Assembly (NCBI GenBank): GCA_964627255.1
Contig: CAZVIN010000114.1
Coordinates: 14,251 to 78,250, forward strand
Reading direction: 5' to 3'
Source of the DNA: CALLJL01 sp964627255
Lineage (GTDB): Bacteria > Acidobacteriota > Aminicenantia > Aminicenantales > CALLJL01
Length of the DNA: 64,000 bases
In this document: piece after piece, positions 44,669 through 53,082 of the stretch
Position numbering within the stretch: position 1 is the first letter of the stretch
Layout: every line of letters starts with the position of its first letter
Made by a program: the position numbers and the translations under genes
The notes under the pieces: generated by a model
Database searches by the model: none
Told to the model about the DNA's origin: nothing
The model's input: the letters and a program-made list of their open reading frames with translations, nothing else

Positions 44669-45580
44669 TTAAACCTGAGAATTAGCATAGCAATAAAGAC
44701 AGCTATGGGGACAGGACTGGCTGTAGCTTCCAATGTCGATTGATTCCGTACAATTACATTCCGGCCGCTGCGACCTGTCTTTCTTCCAAGAAACTTCGGC
44801 CCGAGTAGGATGAATAGCTTGAAGAAAACGCCCGTCAATACAGGCCGAGGGCTTAATTCCAGACACTTTAGTTAAAAAGGCTTGGGCGCAGGTATAAAGT
44901 TCAAGCCCGAAAGAGGCAGCCACCTGGCTCAACTTTTCAGCCGTGGCGAGCTTTTCCTCCTCTGGCGGGTCGAAAAAGGGGAAACCGGCTCGCGCGGCTC
45001 GTCTTTTAGCTTTGGGGTACCATTGAGCCAAACTGAAAATAACCCGGCGAAGACCGCAGGTAGCCGCCTGCCGGGCTAAAAACGGAAAAAACTCCAGGTT
45101 GCTCCTTAAAGTTTTACCTTCCCACCAATAAACTACGGGGTCAAAGCGAAGGCTCAGGCGTTCGGCCGAGCCGGCCAGAGCCAGCAGGGGTTTTAGCTGT
45201 TCCAGGGCTCGATGAGGTGGCAAAACATGTCTTTCGGCCGGGGTTCCGCCTAATCCAGTTATGGTCAGATGGAAGAAAACTTGGCTATATTTTTGGGTCA
45301 AATCGCGAAGACCGGCCTTATTCTGGAGCAGATGGGTGAAGTCCTTAGACCAGAGGACCAGAGTGTGAACCCCTTCGGGCTGAAGACAAACCTCTCTGGG
45401 GTGGCGATAGCGGCTAAACAGGCTCACTTTTTCCGCTGCCAGAACCTTAGCTAAGCATTCCGGAAAATGAGCCACCAAGTCACTCCGACGGGAAGCGCTG
45501 ATGACTACCCTGTGAACAGAACCAGGAAGGGTCTCTCTATTCTCCTCTACCGCAGGTGGCAACTTTTCGTTTATTGGCAT
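44669..45580 (-). CDS. DUF1848 family protein (radical-SAM-like cysteines)
   Basis: A 303-residue protein. VISASRRSDLVAHFPECL, VLWSKDFTHLL, FHLTITGLGGTPAERHVLPP and LSLRFDPVVYW are the conserved DUF1848 blocks. The C-terminus carries a cysteine cluster CNCTESIDIGSY...CPHSCLYCYAN that looks able to bind an iron-sulfur cluster. The family resembles spore photoproduct lyase-like radical enzymes with permuted order, but no function is known. Confidence 0.85.
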   Translation of the reverse strand: MPINEKLPPAVEENRETLPGSVHRVVISASRRSDLVAHFPECLAKVLAAEKVSLFSRYRHPREVCLQPEGVHTLVLWSKDFTHLLQNKAGLRDLTQKYSQVFFHLTITGLGGTPAERHVLPPHRALEQLKPLLALAGSAERLSLRFDPVVYWWEGKTLRSNLEFFPFLARQAATCGLRRVIFSLAQWYPKAKRRAARAGFPFFDPPEEEKLATAEKLSQVAASFGLELYTCAQAFLTKVSGIKPSACIDGRFLQAIHPTRAEVSWKKDRSQRPECNCTESIDIGSYSQSCPHSCLYCYANSQV

Positions 45581-45614
45581 TAGTTTAGGCTTTAGCGGAA
45601 TTAGTTCTCTTTTC

Positions 45615-45649
45615 GTTGCGGCTGTTGGATAATTAACAGCCCTTCAACG
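45615..45649. other. Inverted repeat in the 283-bp gap before lptB
   Basis: A 7-bp stem (45620-45626 with 45635-45641) with outer pairing of CGTTG/CAACG type. It lies in the leader of the DUF1848 gene and could be a transcription-factor site or an RNA hairpin. No T-run follows. Confidence 0.3.
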
Positions 45650-45863
45650 CTCTTCCCGCTTCCATTATAAATCTTATCATTTCCCTCCATCTTCTGCCGT
45701 AATTTATTAACAAAATGATCTTTTATTAGTATCATTCTGCTTTAACTAAATATTAATCACTAAACATTAATTTTAGAGCTCTATTTCCTGAATAAAGCGA
45801 GAGATTCTTATCTCCTTGACTAACCCAATTCTTCCGCTTAGCATGGAGGGGAGAAGATGAGCC

Positions 45864-46598
45864 ATGGCGATTCTTGAGGCTGAGAAATTGACCAAGATAT
45901 ATGGAGGAAAGGCGGTAGTGCGCGCTGTTGACCTCAGTTTCAAAAGCGGCGAGATTATCGGCCTTCTCGGCCGGAATGGGGCGGGCAAGACAACCACTTT
46001 CCAGATGCTCGTTGGCCTTATTAGACCAGACAGTGGCCAAGTTAGCCTCGACGGCCAGAATATAACGGGTTTGCCCAGTCCCAAGCGCGCCTTAGCCGGC
46101 CTTGTCTATCTTCCTCAGGAAAATTCGGTCTTTCTCCGGGCCTCAGTAGAGGATAACCTGCGACTCGTTCTCGAGCTGCGGCCCATGACTCGCCAACAAA
46201 AAAAGGCTCGCTTAGAAGAATTATTGGCTCGCTTCAACCTTACCGCGTTGCGGCGGCAGGGAGCTCACACTCTTTCGGGCGGAGAACAGAGGAAATTAGA
46301 GATTGCCCGGGCTTTAACCCTCAGTCCCAAATTCTTGCTTCTGGATGAACCTTTTACTGGCGTTGACCCTTTAACTATTCTTGATTTACAAAGAATCGCC
46401 ATCAACTTGAGAGAAGAAGGAATCGGAGTCGTTATTTCCGACCACAACGTCCACGATACTTTTCAAATTTGCGACCGCGTTTATATCATTGACGAGGGCG
46501 AGGTTTTGGTCTCAGGAAGCCCCGAAGAGGTGGCGGCTAACGAGTTAGCTCGACAGCGTTTTTTGGGGGCCGAATTCTGCTTTCAGTCGTCAAATTAG
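45864..46598 (+). CDS. lptB: LPS export ABC transporter ATPase LptB
   Basis: A 244-residue ABC ATPase of the LptB family. Walker A is GRNGAGKTT, the Q-loop LPQENSVFLRASVEDNL, the signature LSGGEQRKLEIARAL, Walker B LLLDEPFTGVDP and the H-loop VVISDHNV. The DHNVHDTF wording is typical of LptB. It powers extraction of lipopolysaccharide by LptF and LptG. Here its permease is a fused gene 12 kb away, and lptA/lptC are not visible next to it. Its end overlaps the convergent acidic-protein gene by four bases. Confidence 0.94.
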   Translation: MAILEAEKLTKIYGGKAVVRAVDLSFKSGEIIGLLGRNGAGKTTTFQMLVGLIRPDSGQVSLDGQNITGLPSPKRALAGLVYLPQENSVFLRASVEDNLRLVLELRPMTRQQKKARLEELLARFNLTALRRQGAHTLSGGEQRKLEIARALTLSPKFLLLDEPFTGVDPLTILDLQRIAINLREEGIGVVISDHNVHDTFQICDRVYIIDEGEVLVSGSPEEVAANELARQRFLGAEFCFQSSN

Positions 46599-48172
46599 TC
46601 CTTTGCCGAGAAGAGCTGGTCGCCGAGGGTTTCACCGATGAAGAACCGAAACAAAAAAATATAGCCAGCCAAGAGTATTAAGAAGAGCGCGATTGCCTGC
46701 GGCAGGCAAGCGGCGACCAGGCTGAAAAAAGGCCAGGCAATGAGGCGAGCGGCCAAGACAAAAGCCACCAGCCAAAAAAGGCCAATAAAAATAAAATCAA
46801 ATATTTTAGCTTTAAGCCAGGTTTTAAAGGACCGAGAAGGCAGCGAAACTGCCGTCTCAGGCGCTTGAGCTTCCACCATTTCTTCTTCTGATTCTGGTTC
46901 CTCTCCCTGGTCTTCTTCCGTTTCTCCTACTTCCATCCTCTCTTGCTTAATAAACTCTTTCCTTCTTTCCCCAGCCGGGCGGCTTCGCCTGACTCCTGCT
47001 TCCTCCTCTTCCCAGGGCATTGGTTCCTCCTGTCGTTCCAACCCAAAGGGCAGCGGCTGTTGTCCGGGCTTTTCCGGCAAACCGACGCCAGAATCTACCT
47101 TCCAAGAGGGCTTTTTTTCACCGGCCGAAGTTAAGGCGCCAGAATCTTCGGGTTCACCTTGGCTAACCTCTTCTATCTTTATTTTTCCTTCTTTTTGGAA
47201 AGAAAACCCTTGTGGCGTTACCGGCGAAAGGTCCGCCCAGGCGCTGGGCTCGCCTTCGACCCGGTCGCGAATGGCTTCAGCCCAGGGCGGAAGGTCACCT
47301 TCGACTCGAGTCGTCAACTCCGCTTCTTGCTGTTCTATCTCTTCTGTTTCGGAGCCGGTGTCAATTTCCTCCTCCATTTCTATTTCTGCTTCATTTCCCA
47401 TTTCCGCCTCGACTTCCTTTTCTGTCTCGACATCCTCGGTCTTTTTTCCCTCGCCTTTTTTAATTTCTGCTTTTTCTTTTAAAGAAAGCAGAAATTCTTC
47501 AACTTCTTGCCGCGCCTCATCCACCGAACGGGTTAACCGGTCAAGCTCTTCGGTAGAGAAATCCAGAGTTCTGCGGAGCTCGTCAAGGCTGGACTCGAAT
47601 GATTCCTGGGAGGCTTCTGAAATTTCTATTTCTTCGGTCTCTTCTTCAGGGCTCGCCTCTTCCAATATTTCTTGGGGCGGGGGAATTTCCGGTTCACGCT
47701 GCTCCTTTAAGGCCCTTTCTTCTTCCGGCCTTAGCTTGGGATGACGGCCTGGCTTAACTGCCATTTCTTCCTCCAAAACATATTTTTCTTTTATCGCCTG
47801 TTCTTCCGCAGCCTCAATTTCTATTTCTTTCGGCTCTTTTTCTTTTCTCCATTCCCGGTCTGCCCGCTTCTCAAACCTGGCCTTTTCCTCTTTTCTTTTA
47901 ATTTTTCTTTTTCCGCCAGCCTCTTCTTCGAGGTCCTTCAAACTGCCCTCTCTTTGCCTTTCAAATTTCTCTTCTTGCTCCTCTTCAACCACCGCAATTT
48001 CCTCCGGTGTCTCTACTCCTTCCTCTTCTTCTTCCAGGAATATTTTTTCTCCTGGCATATCTTCTTCAATTTCCTCGTCCTCTGGAAAAAGAAGTTGGGT
48101 GCCGCAATTGCGGCAATACATCTCCCCTTCCTCAATCAAGGCTCGGCAGTAGGGACAGCGTTTGATCCCCAT
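46595..48172 (-). CDS. Acidic disordered protein with N-terminal zinc ribbon and C-terminal RDD-like membrane domain
   Basis: A 525-residue protein. Residues 5-26 are a double-CxxC zinc ribbon (CPYCRALIEEGEMYCRNCG). Residues 30-440 are extremely rich in Glu and Lys, with coiled-coil and disordered segments. The last 80 residues have two or three membrane helices and end FRFFIGETLGDQLFSAKD, as in RDD-family proteins. Similar zinc-ribbon plus RDD proteins exist in Acidobacteriota, but their role is unknown. It has its own promoter so close to the ATG that the mRNA may lack a leader. Confidence 0.75.
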   Translation of the reverse strand: MGIKRCPYCRALIEEGEMYCRNCGTQLLFPEDEEIEEDMPGEKIFLEEEEEGVETPEEIAVVEEEQEEKFERQREGSLKDLEEEAGGKRKIKRKEEKARFEKRADREWRKEKEPKEIEIEAAEEQAIKEKYVLEEEMAVKPGRHPKLRPEEERALKEQREPEIPPPQEILEEASPEEETEEIEISEASQESFESSLDELRRTLDFSTEELDRLTRSVDEARQEVEEFLLSLKEKAEIKKGEGKKTEDVETEKEVEAEMGNEAEIEMEEEIDTGSETEEIEQQEAELTTRVEGDLPPWAEAIRDRVEGEPSAWADLSPVTPQGFSFQKEGKIKIEEVSQGEPEDSGALTSAGEKKPSWKVDSGVGLPEKPGQQPLPFGLERQEEPMPWEEEEAGVRRSRPAGERRKEFIKQERMEVGETEEDQGEEPESEEEMVEAQAPETAVSLPSRSFKTWLKAKIFDFIFIGLFWLVAFVLAARLIAWPFFSLVAACLPQAIALFLILLAGYIFLFRFFIGETLGDQLFSAKD

Positions 48173-48179
48173 TGATTTC

Positions 48180-48209
48180 AGTATAAATTGATTGCTTTCT
48201 TTGTGTCAA
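48180..48209 (-). promoter_or_regulatory. Sigma-70 promoter giving a nearly leaderless mRNA
   Basis: Minus-strand TTGACA (48204-48209) and TATACT (48180-48185), 18-bp spacer. The -10 is only seven bases from the start codon at 48172, so transcription should begin at or next to the ATG. No ribosome site precedes the ATG. Confidence 0.7.
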
Positions 48210-48487
48210 GGAAACACCTCTCTTTTGCCAGAAGGATGCTTTCTTATTATATTGTTATTCAAATATTCAGCGCTATAAAGGAATTATGGAGGATAAACAC
48301 CTCTGGCTTGAAGTTTCTTTATGGCCTTCGAAAAGCGCTCTTTTTTGCCCGCCTGAAATTAAGATGAGCCAAAAGGTAATAAATCAAAAAGGGCGGTTTG
48401 AAAGCGTTTTTTAAGGATGGCCAGAAATTAGACAGCTCAGGGTTAAATTGACTTTTAGCCCTGGTTTGGTCAAAATATTATCAGGCT

Positions 48488-48562
48488 GGGCGATTAACTC
48501 AGAGGTAGAGTGCTACCTTCACACGGTAGAAGTCGCAGGTTCGAATCCTGCATCGCCCACCA
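48488..48562 (+). tRNA. tRNA-Val (CAC), CCA encoded
   Basis: A full cloverleaf: acceptor GGGCGAT pairs with ATCGCCC, the D-arm is CTCAGAGGTAGAG, anticodon stem CTACC/GGTAG with CAC, T-arm GCAGGTTCGAATCCTGC, discriminator A and encoded CCA. A TTGACT sequence upstream is a possible -35. Confidence 0.96.
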
Positions 48563-48655
48563 ACCTTTTTCTCGAGAATCAGCTTAATTATTGTCCCCTC
48601 CTGGGAAGCAGAAATTTATTCTCTTTTAAACAAGTTTATTAATGGATTCTCTAAC

Positions 48656-49132
48656 CTAAATTTGCTTCCTTTTCTGTTTCGCCTTTTTAATTTTCTCGAG
48701 ATACTTAACGTCAAGTAAGTCTCTGTCGCGGCCTAGCGCCTTTTTGTTTTTGATCAAGTCCTCAAGGGAGATAAAAAAAACATCGATATCCCCGTATTTC
48801 GCCTTAATCCTTTTTTTCCAGGCTGACCGAAATTCAATCCCGGCACATGAGGTAATGAGGTCAATCCTCACTGGCGCTATCCCCAGTTGGATTATTATCT
48901 CGCGGCGGACAAAATCGGCAGGCTTAAGCTCAGGCTTTGTTCCCCAGAATTGGGCGATGGCGGCGATTATTTTTGCTCCATTCGCTTCAGTCGGCTCAAC
49001 AAAAATGTCAATATCCTTTGTATAGCGGGGCTCGACATGATAAGCATAGGCATATCCCCCCACAATCAGGTATTTAACTCTTTTTTCGCCGAGTAACTTT
49101 AAGAACTCTCTGTAATCCTTTTCGACTCTCAT
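48656..49132 (-). CDS. Nucleotidyltransferase family protein (AbiEii/MNT-like)
   Basis: A 158-residue polymerase-beta-fold protein. KYLIVGGYAYAYHVEPRYTKDIDIFVEP gives the glycine pair and the catalytic DxD, and RIDLITSCAGIEF and SLEDLIKNKKALGR(D)RDLLD complete the family pattern. Such proteins occur as toxins or antitoxin modifiers in AbiE and MNT/HEPN systems, but also as lone transferases. A small upstream gene overlaps its start by 59 bp, as in a two-gene module. The 3' flank has no further gene before tRNA-Val. Confidence 0.78.
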   Translation of the reverse strand: MRVEKDYREFLKLLGEKRVKYLIVGGYAYAYHVEPRYTKDIDIFVEPTEANGAKIIAAIAQFWGTKPELKPADFVRREIIIQLGIAPVRIDLITSCAGIEFRSAWKKRIKAKYGDIDVFFISLEDLIKNKKALGRDRDLLDVKYLEKIKKAKQKRKQI

Positions 49133-49265
49133 GCTTCAAATCATAAAACATTTCCCTAAGGTATTGAAGCGTATCCAGCCTTTCAGCCGGCGAGCCCCGC
49201 AGCCAGTCATCGAAATCGAAAGATTCGGATTTTTTAAGCGGAACAAGCCTGATAACCTTTTTCAT
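49074..49265 (-). CDS. Small protein upstream of and overlapping the nucleotidyltransferase
   Basis: A 63-residue protein from the ATG at 49265 (an in-frame TTG at 49301 would give 75). LKKSESFDFDDWLRGSPAERLDTLQYLREMFYD is a helical, charged segment often seen encoded just before lone nucleotidyltransferases. The basic tail RVLKVTRRKKS could bind nucleic acid. It probably forms a module with the following gene. Confidence 0.6.
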   Translation of the reverse strand: MKKVIRLVPLKKSESFDFDDWLRGSPAERLDTLQYLREMFYDLKHESRKGLQRVLKVTRRKKS

Positions 49266-49547
49266 CAGGTCTAACTTATCAAAGCCTCTCCTTTTTTTCA
49301 ACCAACTGCAATTTTGAACCCTGCTTGATGCCTCTTTAAACCAATCCCGGCCAAGATTTTCGCCTTTGGGATTAGGGACTCGATTTCCTTGGGCGCAATA
49401 TCAGGTTTTTAAAAAAACAATTTCTCTTATCTAAATCTAATATCTAAATCTAAAACACAAGCCATTTTTTTGAAGAGCCGACTCTTTTTTATTTATTGAC
49501 TCTTTAAAAAATATTCTGTTCTAATATGACTCGGAGCGTATCGGGAG

Positions 49548-50144
49548 ATGTGGCTCGTTATCCTGGGGTGCGTGGCGAGTTATCTTGTTGGTTCTGTACC
49601 TTTTTCTTATCTCATCGCCAAAAGAGCCAAAGGCCTTGACCTCAGGCAGGCAGGGGAAGGAAATGTCGGCGCTCGCAATGTCTGGCACACGGTAGGCAAG
49701 GGCTATGGCCTTTTGGCGGGAGCCCTGGATGTTTCTAAGGGTTTGGCTGCCTGGGGCCTGGGCCAGATTCTGCAAATCAAGTCGCCGTGGATTTGGGCCT
49801 TAGGGTTGGCGGCTGTTATCGGTCACGCCTTTCCTCTTTTTTTAAAGGGTCGGGGCGGAAAGGGCGCGGCTACAGCTATGGGCTTTATCTTCGCCCTCTC
49901 CCCTTTAGCCTTGGTAATTTCTGGAGTGGTCATGGGCCTGGGCTTTTTAATCTTCCATGATTTCCATTATGCCGTTGCTCCCGGCCTGGCTCTTCTCCCG
50001 GTTCTCTGGTTCTTCCTTTTCCACAAAAGCTGGGTTGATGTCGGCCTGCTTTTGACCCTTCTTTGTTTCCTGGGTCTAAAACGGCTGCTGGACGAGCCCT
50101 ACATGAAAAGAATCAAGGCTCAGACCGGCTGGAACAAATCATGA
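49548..50144 (+). CDS. plsY: Glycerol-3-phosphate acyltransferase
   Basis: A 198-residue integral membrane enzyme that transfers acyl groups from acyl-phosphate to glycerol 3-phosphate, the first step of phospholipid synthesis. SYLVGSVPFSYLIAK, GEGNVGARNVWHTVGKGYG, IGHAFPLFLKGRGGKGAATAMG are the conserved catalytic loops. Its end overlaps the following GT2 gene by four bases. The partner plsX is not in the window. Confidence 0.94.
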   Translation: MWLVILGCVASYLVGSVPFSYLIAKRAKGLDLRQAGEGNVGARNVWHTVGKGYGLLAGALDVSKGLAAWGLGQILQIKSPWIWALGLAAVIGHAFPLFLKGRGGKGAATAMGFIFALSPLALVISGVVMGLGFLIFHDFHYAVAPGLALLPVLWFFLFHKSWVDVGLLLTLLCFLGLKRLLDEPYMKRIKAQTGWNKS

Positions 50145-51265
50145 TTTCTGTTGATAACCTTATCTTTCTAATCCTGCTGGCTCTTTTCCTAAATACTATT
50201 ATTAATCTCAGGAGAATAACACCTGACCCCCCTTCTCCCTCAAAAGTGGATTGGCCCTTTGTTTCCATCCTTGTCCCTGTCAGGAATGAGGAAAAGAATA
50301 TACGTCAGCTAATTTCCTCTCTGTTGGGGCAGGATTACCCCGATTTTGAGATTATCGTGATGGACGACGGCTCAACCGACAAGACCTGGTCGCTTCTGGA
50401 AGAGCTGGCCGCTAATCAGCCTCGCCTTCGCTTGGTACATGGCGAGGAGCTACCGGCCCACTGGACAGGAAAAAACTGGGCTTGCTACCAGCTTAGCCGT
50501 TTGGCGCGGGGAGAGATTCTTCTTTTTACCGACGCTGACACGCTTCATCGGTCGAGCGCCTTAAAGCACGCAGTGGCCTCGGCCCTTCGACACGGCTCAG
50601 GTCTCCTCAGTGCTCTGCCGGAATTGGAAGCCAAAACGTGGTCGGAGAGGCTTTATATGCCGATTATTCCGCTGGCTTTTGTCTCGCTCATCCCATTTTT
50701 TAAACTAAATCGGCGAAAGGGGCGTTCTTTCCCCGCAGCCCTTGGGCCTTTTCTTCTCCTGCCCCGCCGCGTTTATAAGGCTTGTGGTGGACACGAGGCC
50801 ATCAGAGAAAACATAGTCGACGACATTGCCTTGGCTCGTCAAGTAAGCAAGCAGAAAGAAAAAATCACGCTTATCGACGGCAGTCATTTTTTCCGCATCC
50901 GCTTCTACACTTGCTTTCAGGAGCTGTGGGCTGGTTTTTCTAAAAACTCCTACGAAGCCATCAAAGGCACGCCCCTAAAATTATTAGCGATTATCCTGGT
51001 ATGTTATTTTCTTTTTATCCATCCCTATTTAGCTCTTGTTGATGGCTTGTCTCAAGCCCATTTAGCGGCGCTCCCGCTGCTTCAGGTAATCCTCATCAGC
51101 TTGACTAGAATTATTCTCGCCGAAAGATTCGGGACCGGGCTTCTCTGGGTTCTTTTTCATCCGTTTTCTGTGAGCTTAGCGCTTCTTATTTTGGTCAATT
51201 CTTTTCGCCTGTCGCTTTTTAGCAAAAAAATTGCTTGGAAGGAGCGCTGGTATCCTCTGCCTTAA
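50141..51265 (+). CDS. Membrane-anchored GT2 glycosyltransferase
   Basis: A 374-residue protein starting at the ATG overlapping the plsY stop. An N-terminal membrane helix precedes a GT-A domain with SILVPVRNEEKNI, VMDDGSTDKTW, LLFTDADTLH (metal-binding DxD) and ENIVDDIALARQV. Three C-terminal membrane helices follow. It resembles processive or lipid-directed family 2 enzymes such as those acting on hydroxylated carotenoids or lipids. Coupling to plsY suggests a glycolipid product, but that is an inference. Confidence 0.83.
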   Translation: MISVDNLIFLILLALFLNTIINLRRITPDPPSPSKVDWPFVSILVPVRNEEKNIRQLISSLLGQDYPDFEIIVMDDGSTDKTWSLLEELAANQPRLRLVHGEELPAHWTGKNWACYQLSRLARGEILLFTDADTLHRSSALKHAVASALRHGSGLLSALPELEAKTWSERLYMPIIPLAFVSLIPFFKLNRRKGRSFPAALGPFLLLPRRVYKACGGHEAIRENIVDDIALARQVSKQKEKITLIDGSHFFRIRFYTCFQELWAGFSKNSYEAIKGTPLKLLAIILVCYFLFIHPYLALVDGLSQAHLAALPLLQVILISLTRIILAERFGTGLLWVLFHPFSVSLALLILVNSFRLSLFSKKIAWKERWYPLP

Positions 51266-51629
51266 TCAGAATCGAACCAGCTTTTGCCTGGAGAGAATGA
51301 ATATCCAAAAAATCAGAGATATTCACGGGTTTAAGAAGAGAAGAAAACGAGAAATTGTCTTTTCTGTTGTTGCCATCGCAGGAAAATGAGGTTGGATTTA
51401 TTGTTAGTTCGGCGGGTAAGAGTCCATCCGGTCATAAAGCGAATTGACCCATTAAAGAAATGCTTCCAGGTTGGAGAAAAGAAAGACCAATTAGCCCTGG
51501 TTTTCCTGGCCCCCCTAAAAAAGGGCTCACTTCAGTCATGCCGGACTTAACCTTCAAATCAGCCCCTAAGAAATAGAAGAAAACTAAAAAATAGGAAATC
51601 AGCATTATGTCACGAATTTTTAGAGGGAG
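51266..51629. other. Intergenic stretch with no recognised feature
   Basis: No coding frame, tRNA or strong hairpin with T-run was found. The end provides GAGGGAGATG as the ribosome site and start context of the amidohydrolase gene. Confidence 0.5.
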
Positions 51630-52919
51630 ATGATAAACATGCGGAAAAAGCCAAAATTTTTCGCCCTTTTCTTTCTTCCCATCTTTATATTCAGTTTTCC
51701 TGAAAGGCAAGCCAGGAAAGGGCCCTTGGATGACCGGGTCGAAGGCATTGTCCAGAAAATAACCCCCGGCCTCGTGGAGATTCGCCGCGACCTTCACGCC
51801 CATCCTGAGCTTTCCTTCCAGGAGAAAAGAACGTCCGGCATTGTCGCTTCCTATTTTCAAAAACTCGGGCTGGAGGTAAGAACAGGAATTGCCGGGACAG
51901 GCGTCTTGGGAATTCTTCGCGGCGAGAAAAAAGGGCCGATACTCGCCATGCGCGGCGACATGGACGCCTTACCTATTACCGAAGAGACAGGACTTCCCTT
52001 CAGCTCCAAAGAAAGGGCGGTCTTTAATGGCCAGGAAGTGGGTATAATGCATGCCTGCGGCCATGATATCCATACGACTATTTTGCTGGGCGTGGCTCAT
52101 GTTCTTTCCGAGCTAAAATCAGAGTTAAAGGGCACTGTTCTTTTTGTCGCCCAGCCCGCAGAGGAATATGGCGACGGCGCTTCCGAAATGTTGAAAGCCG
52201 GACTCTTTAAAGATTTAAAGCCAGAAGCCATGTTTGCTTTCCATGTGGAGGATACAGCGAAGGCGGGAATAATTAAGTATGCTCCGGAATATGCCGCGGC
52301 GAATGTCGACGGTTTTGACCTCGTCATCGAATCCGAAGGAGGACATGGTTCAGACCCTGATTCCTGCGTCGACCCGATTGTTGTTGCCGCCCAGGTTGTT
52401 ACAGCCCTCCAAGTCATGGTTTCCCGAGAAATTGATGTTCACGATGACACTGTAATCACCGTCGGCTCTTTTCATGCTGGCACCGCTCGCAATATTATTC
52501 CCGATAAGGCCGAATTAAAGGCAACGGTTCGCACCTACGGAGAGCAGCATCGGCTCAATGTCAAGGAGAAAATAGAAAGGGTCATTAAAAACGTCTGTGA
52601 GGCCGCTAATGCTTCTTATAAACTTGATTATTTTATCGGCACCCCTTCTCTCCGCAACGACCCCCAGCTAATGAAGCGCATTCTGCCCACAGTCGAGCGC
52701 GTCCTTGGCGGCAAACAATTTGTCCAGGAGGATAAGCCCAGCATGGGCGGCGAAGATTTCAGTTATTTTGCCCGCGAGATTCCCTCTGTTATGCTTTGGT
52801 TAGGGGTGGTTCCAGAATCCGTGGAAAAAACCTCAGTCCATTCGCCAACTTTTATTGCCGATGAAAAAAGTATTCCGATTGGGGTTAAAGTTATGTCGGC
52901 CATCATCCTTGATTACTGA
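51630..52919 (+). CDS. Exported M20 family amidohydrolase
   Basis: A 429-residue enzyme of the M20D type (hippurate hydrolase, IAA-amino-acid hydrolase). A signal-like N-terminus (KFFALFFLPIFIFSF) suggests export. Metal ligands lie in RGDMDALPITEETGLPF, MHACGHDIHTTILLG, AQPAEEYGDGASEML and FAFHVED, with a late VHSPTFIADEK histidine. It removes acyl groups from amino acids or splits short peptides. Substrate unknown. Confidence 0.88.
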   Translation: MINMRKKPKFFALFFLPIFIFSFPERQARKGPLDDRVEGIVQKITPGLVEIRRDLHAHPELSFQEKRTSGIVASYFQKLGLEVRTGIAGTGVLGILRGEKKGPILAMRGDMDALPITEETGLPFSSKERAVFNGQEVGIMHACGHDIHTTILLGVAHVLSELKSELKGTVLFVAQPAEEYGDGASEMLKAGLFKDLKPEAMFAFHVEDTAKAGIIKYAPEYAAANVDGFDLVIESEGGHGSDPDSCVDPIVVAAQVVTALQVMVSREIDVHDDTVITVGSFHAGTARNIIPDKAELKATVRTYGEQHRLNVKEKIERVIKNVCEAANASYKLDYFIGTPSLRNDPQLMKRILPTVERVLGGKQFVQEDKPSMGGEDFSYFAREIPSVMLWLGVVPESVEKTSVHSPTFIADEKSIPIGVKVMSAIILDY

Positions 52920-53082
52920 TAATAGCCGTCTCCCATTTAACCCCAACTGCTCCTTTTCTTAAGATGGTTTAGATTTTAGCCAAGGCCGCTTCTTTTTTAT
53001 AATCCCTATCGGATTATTAATAAAGGAGGATCAGCTTTAAGGCAGAATCATAACTTGAAGTTTTAGAGATGAGCCTTATTAA

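Noticed and set aside
47159..48175. Several plus-strand frames, rich in Ser or Phe, opposite the acidic protein
   Set aside because: They are mirror images of Glu and Lys codons of the 525-residue gene and have no ribosome sites or family features.
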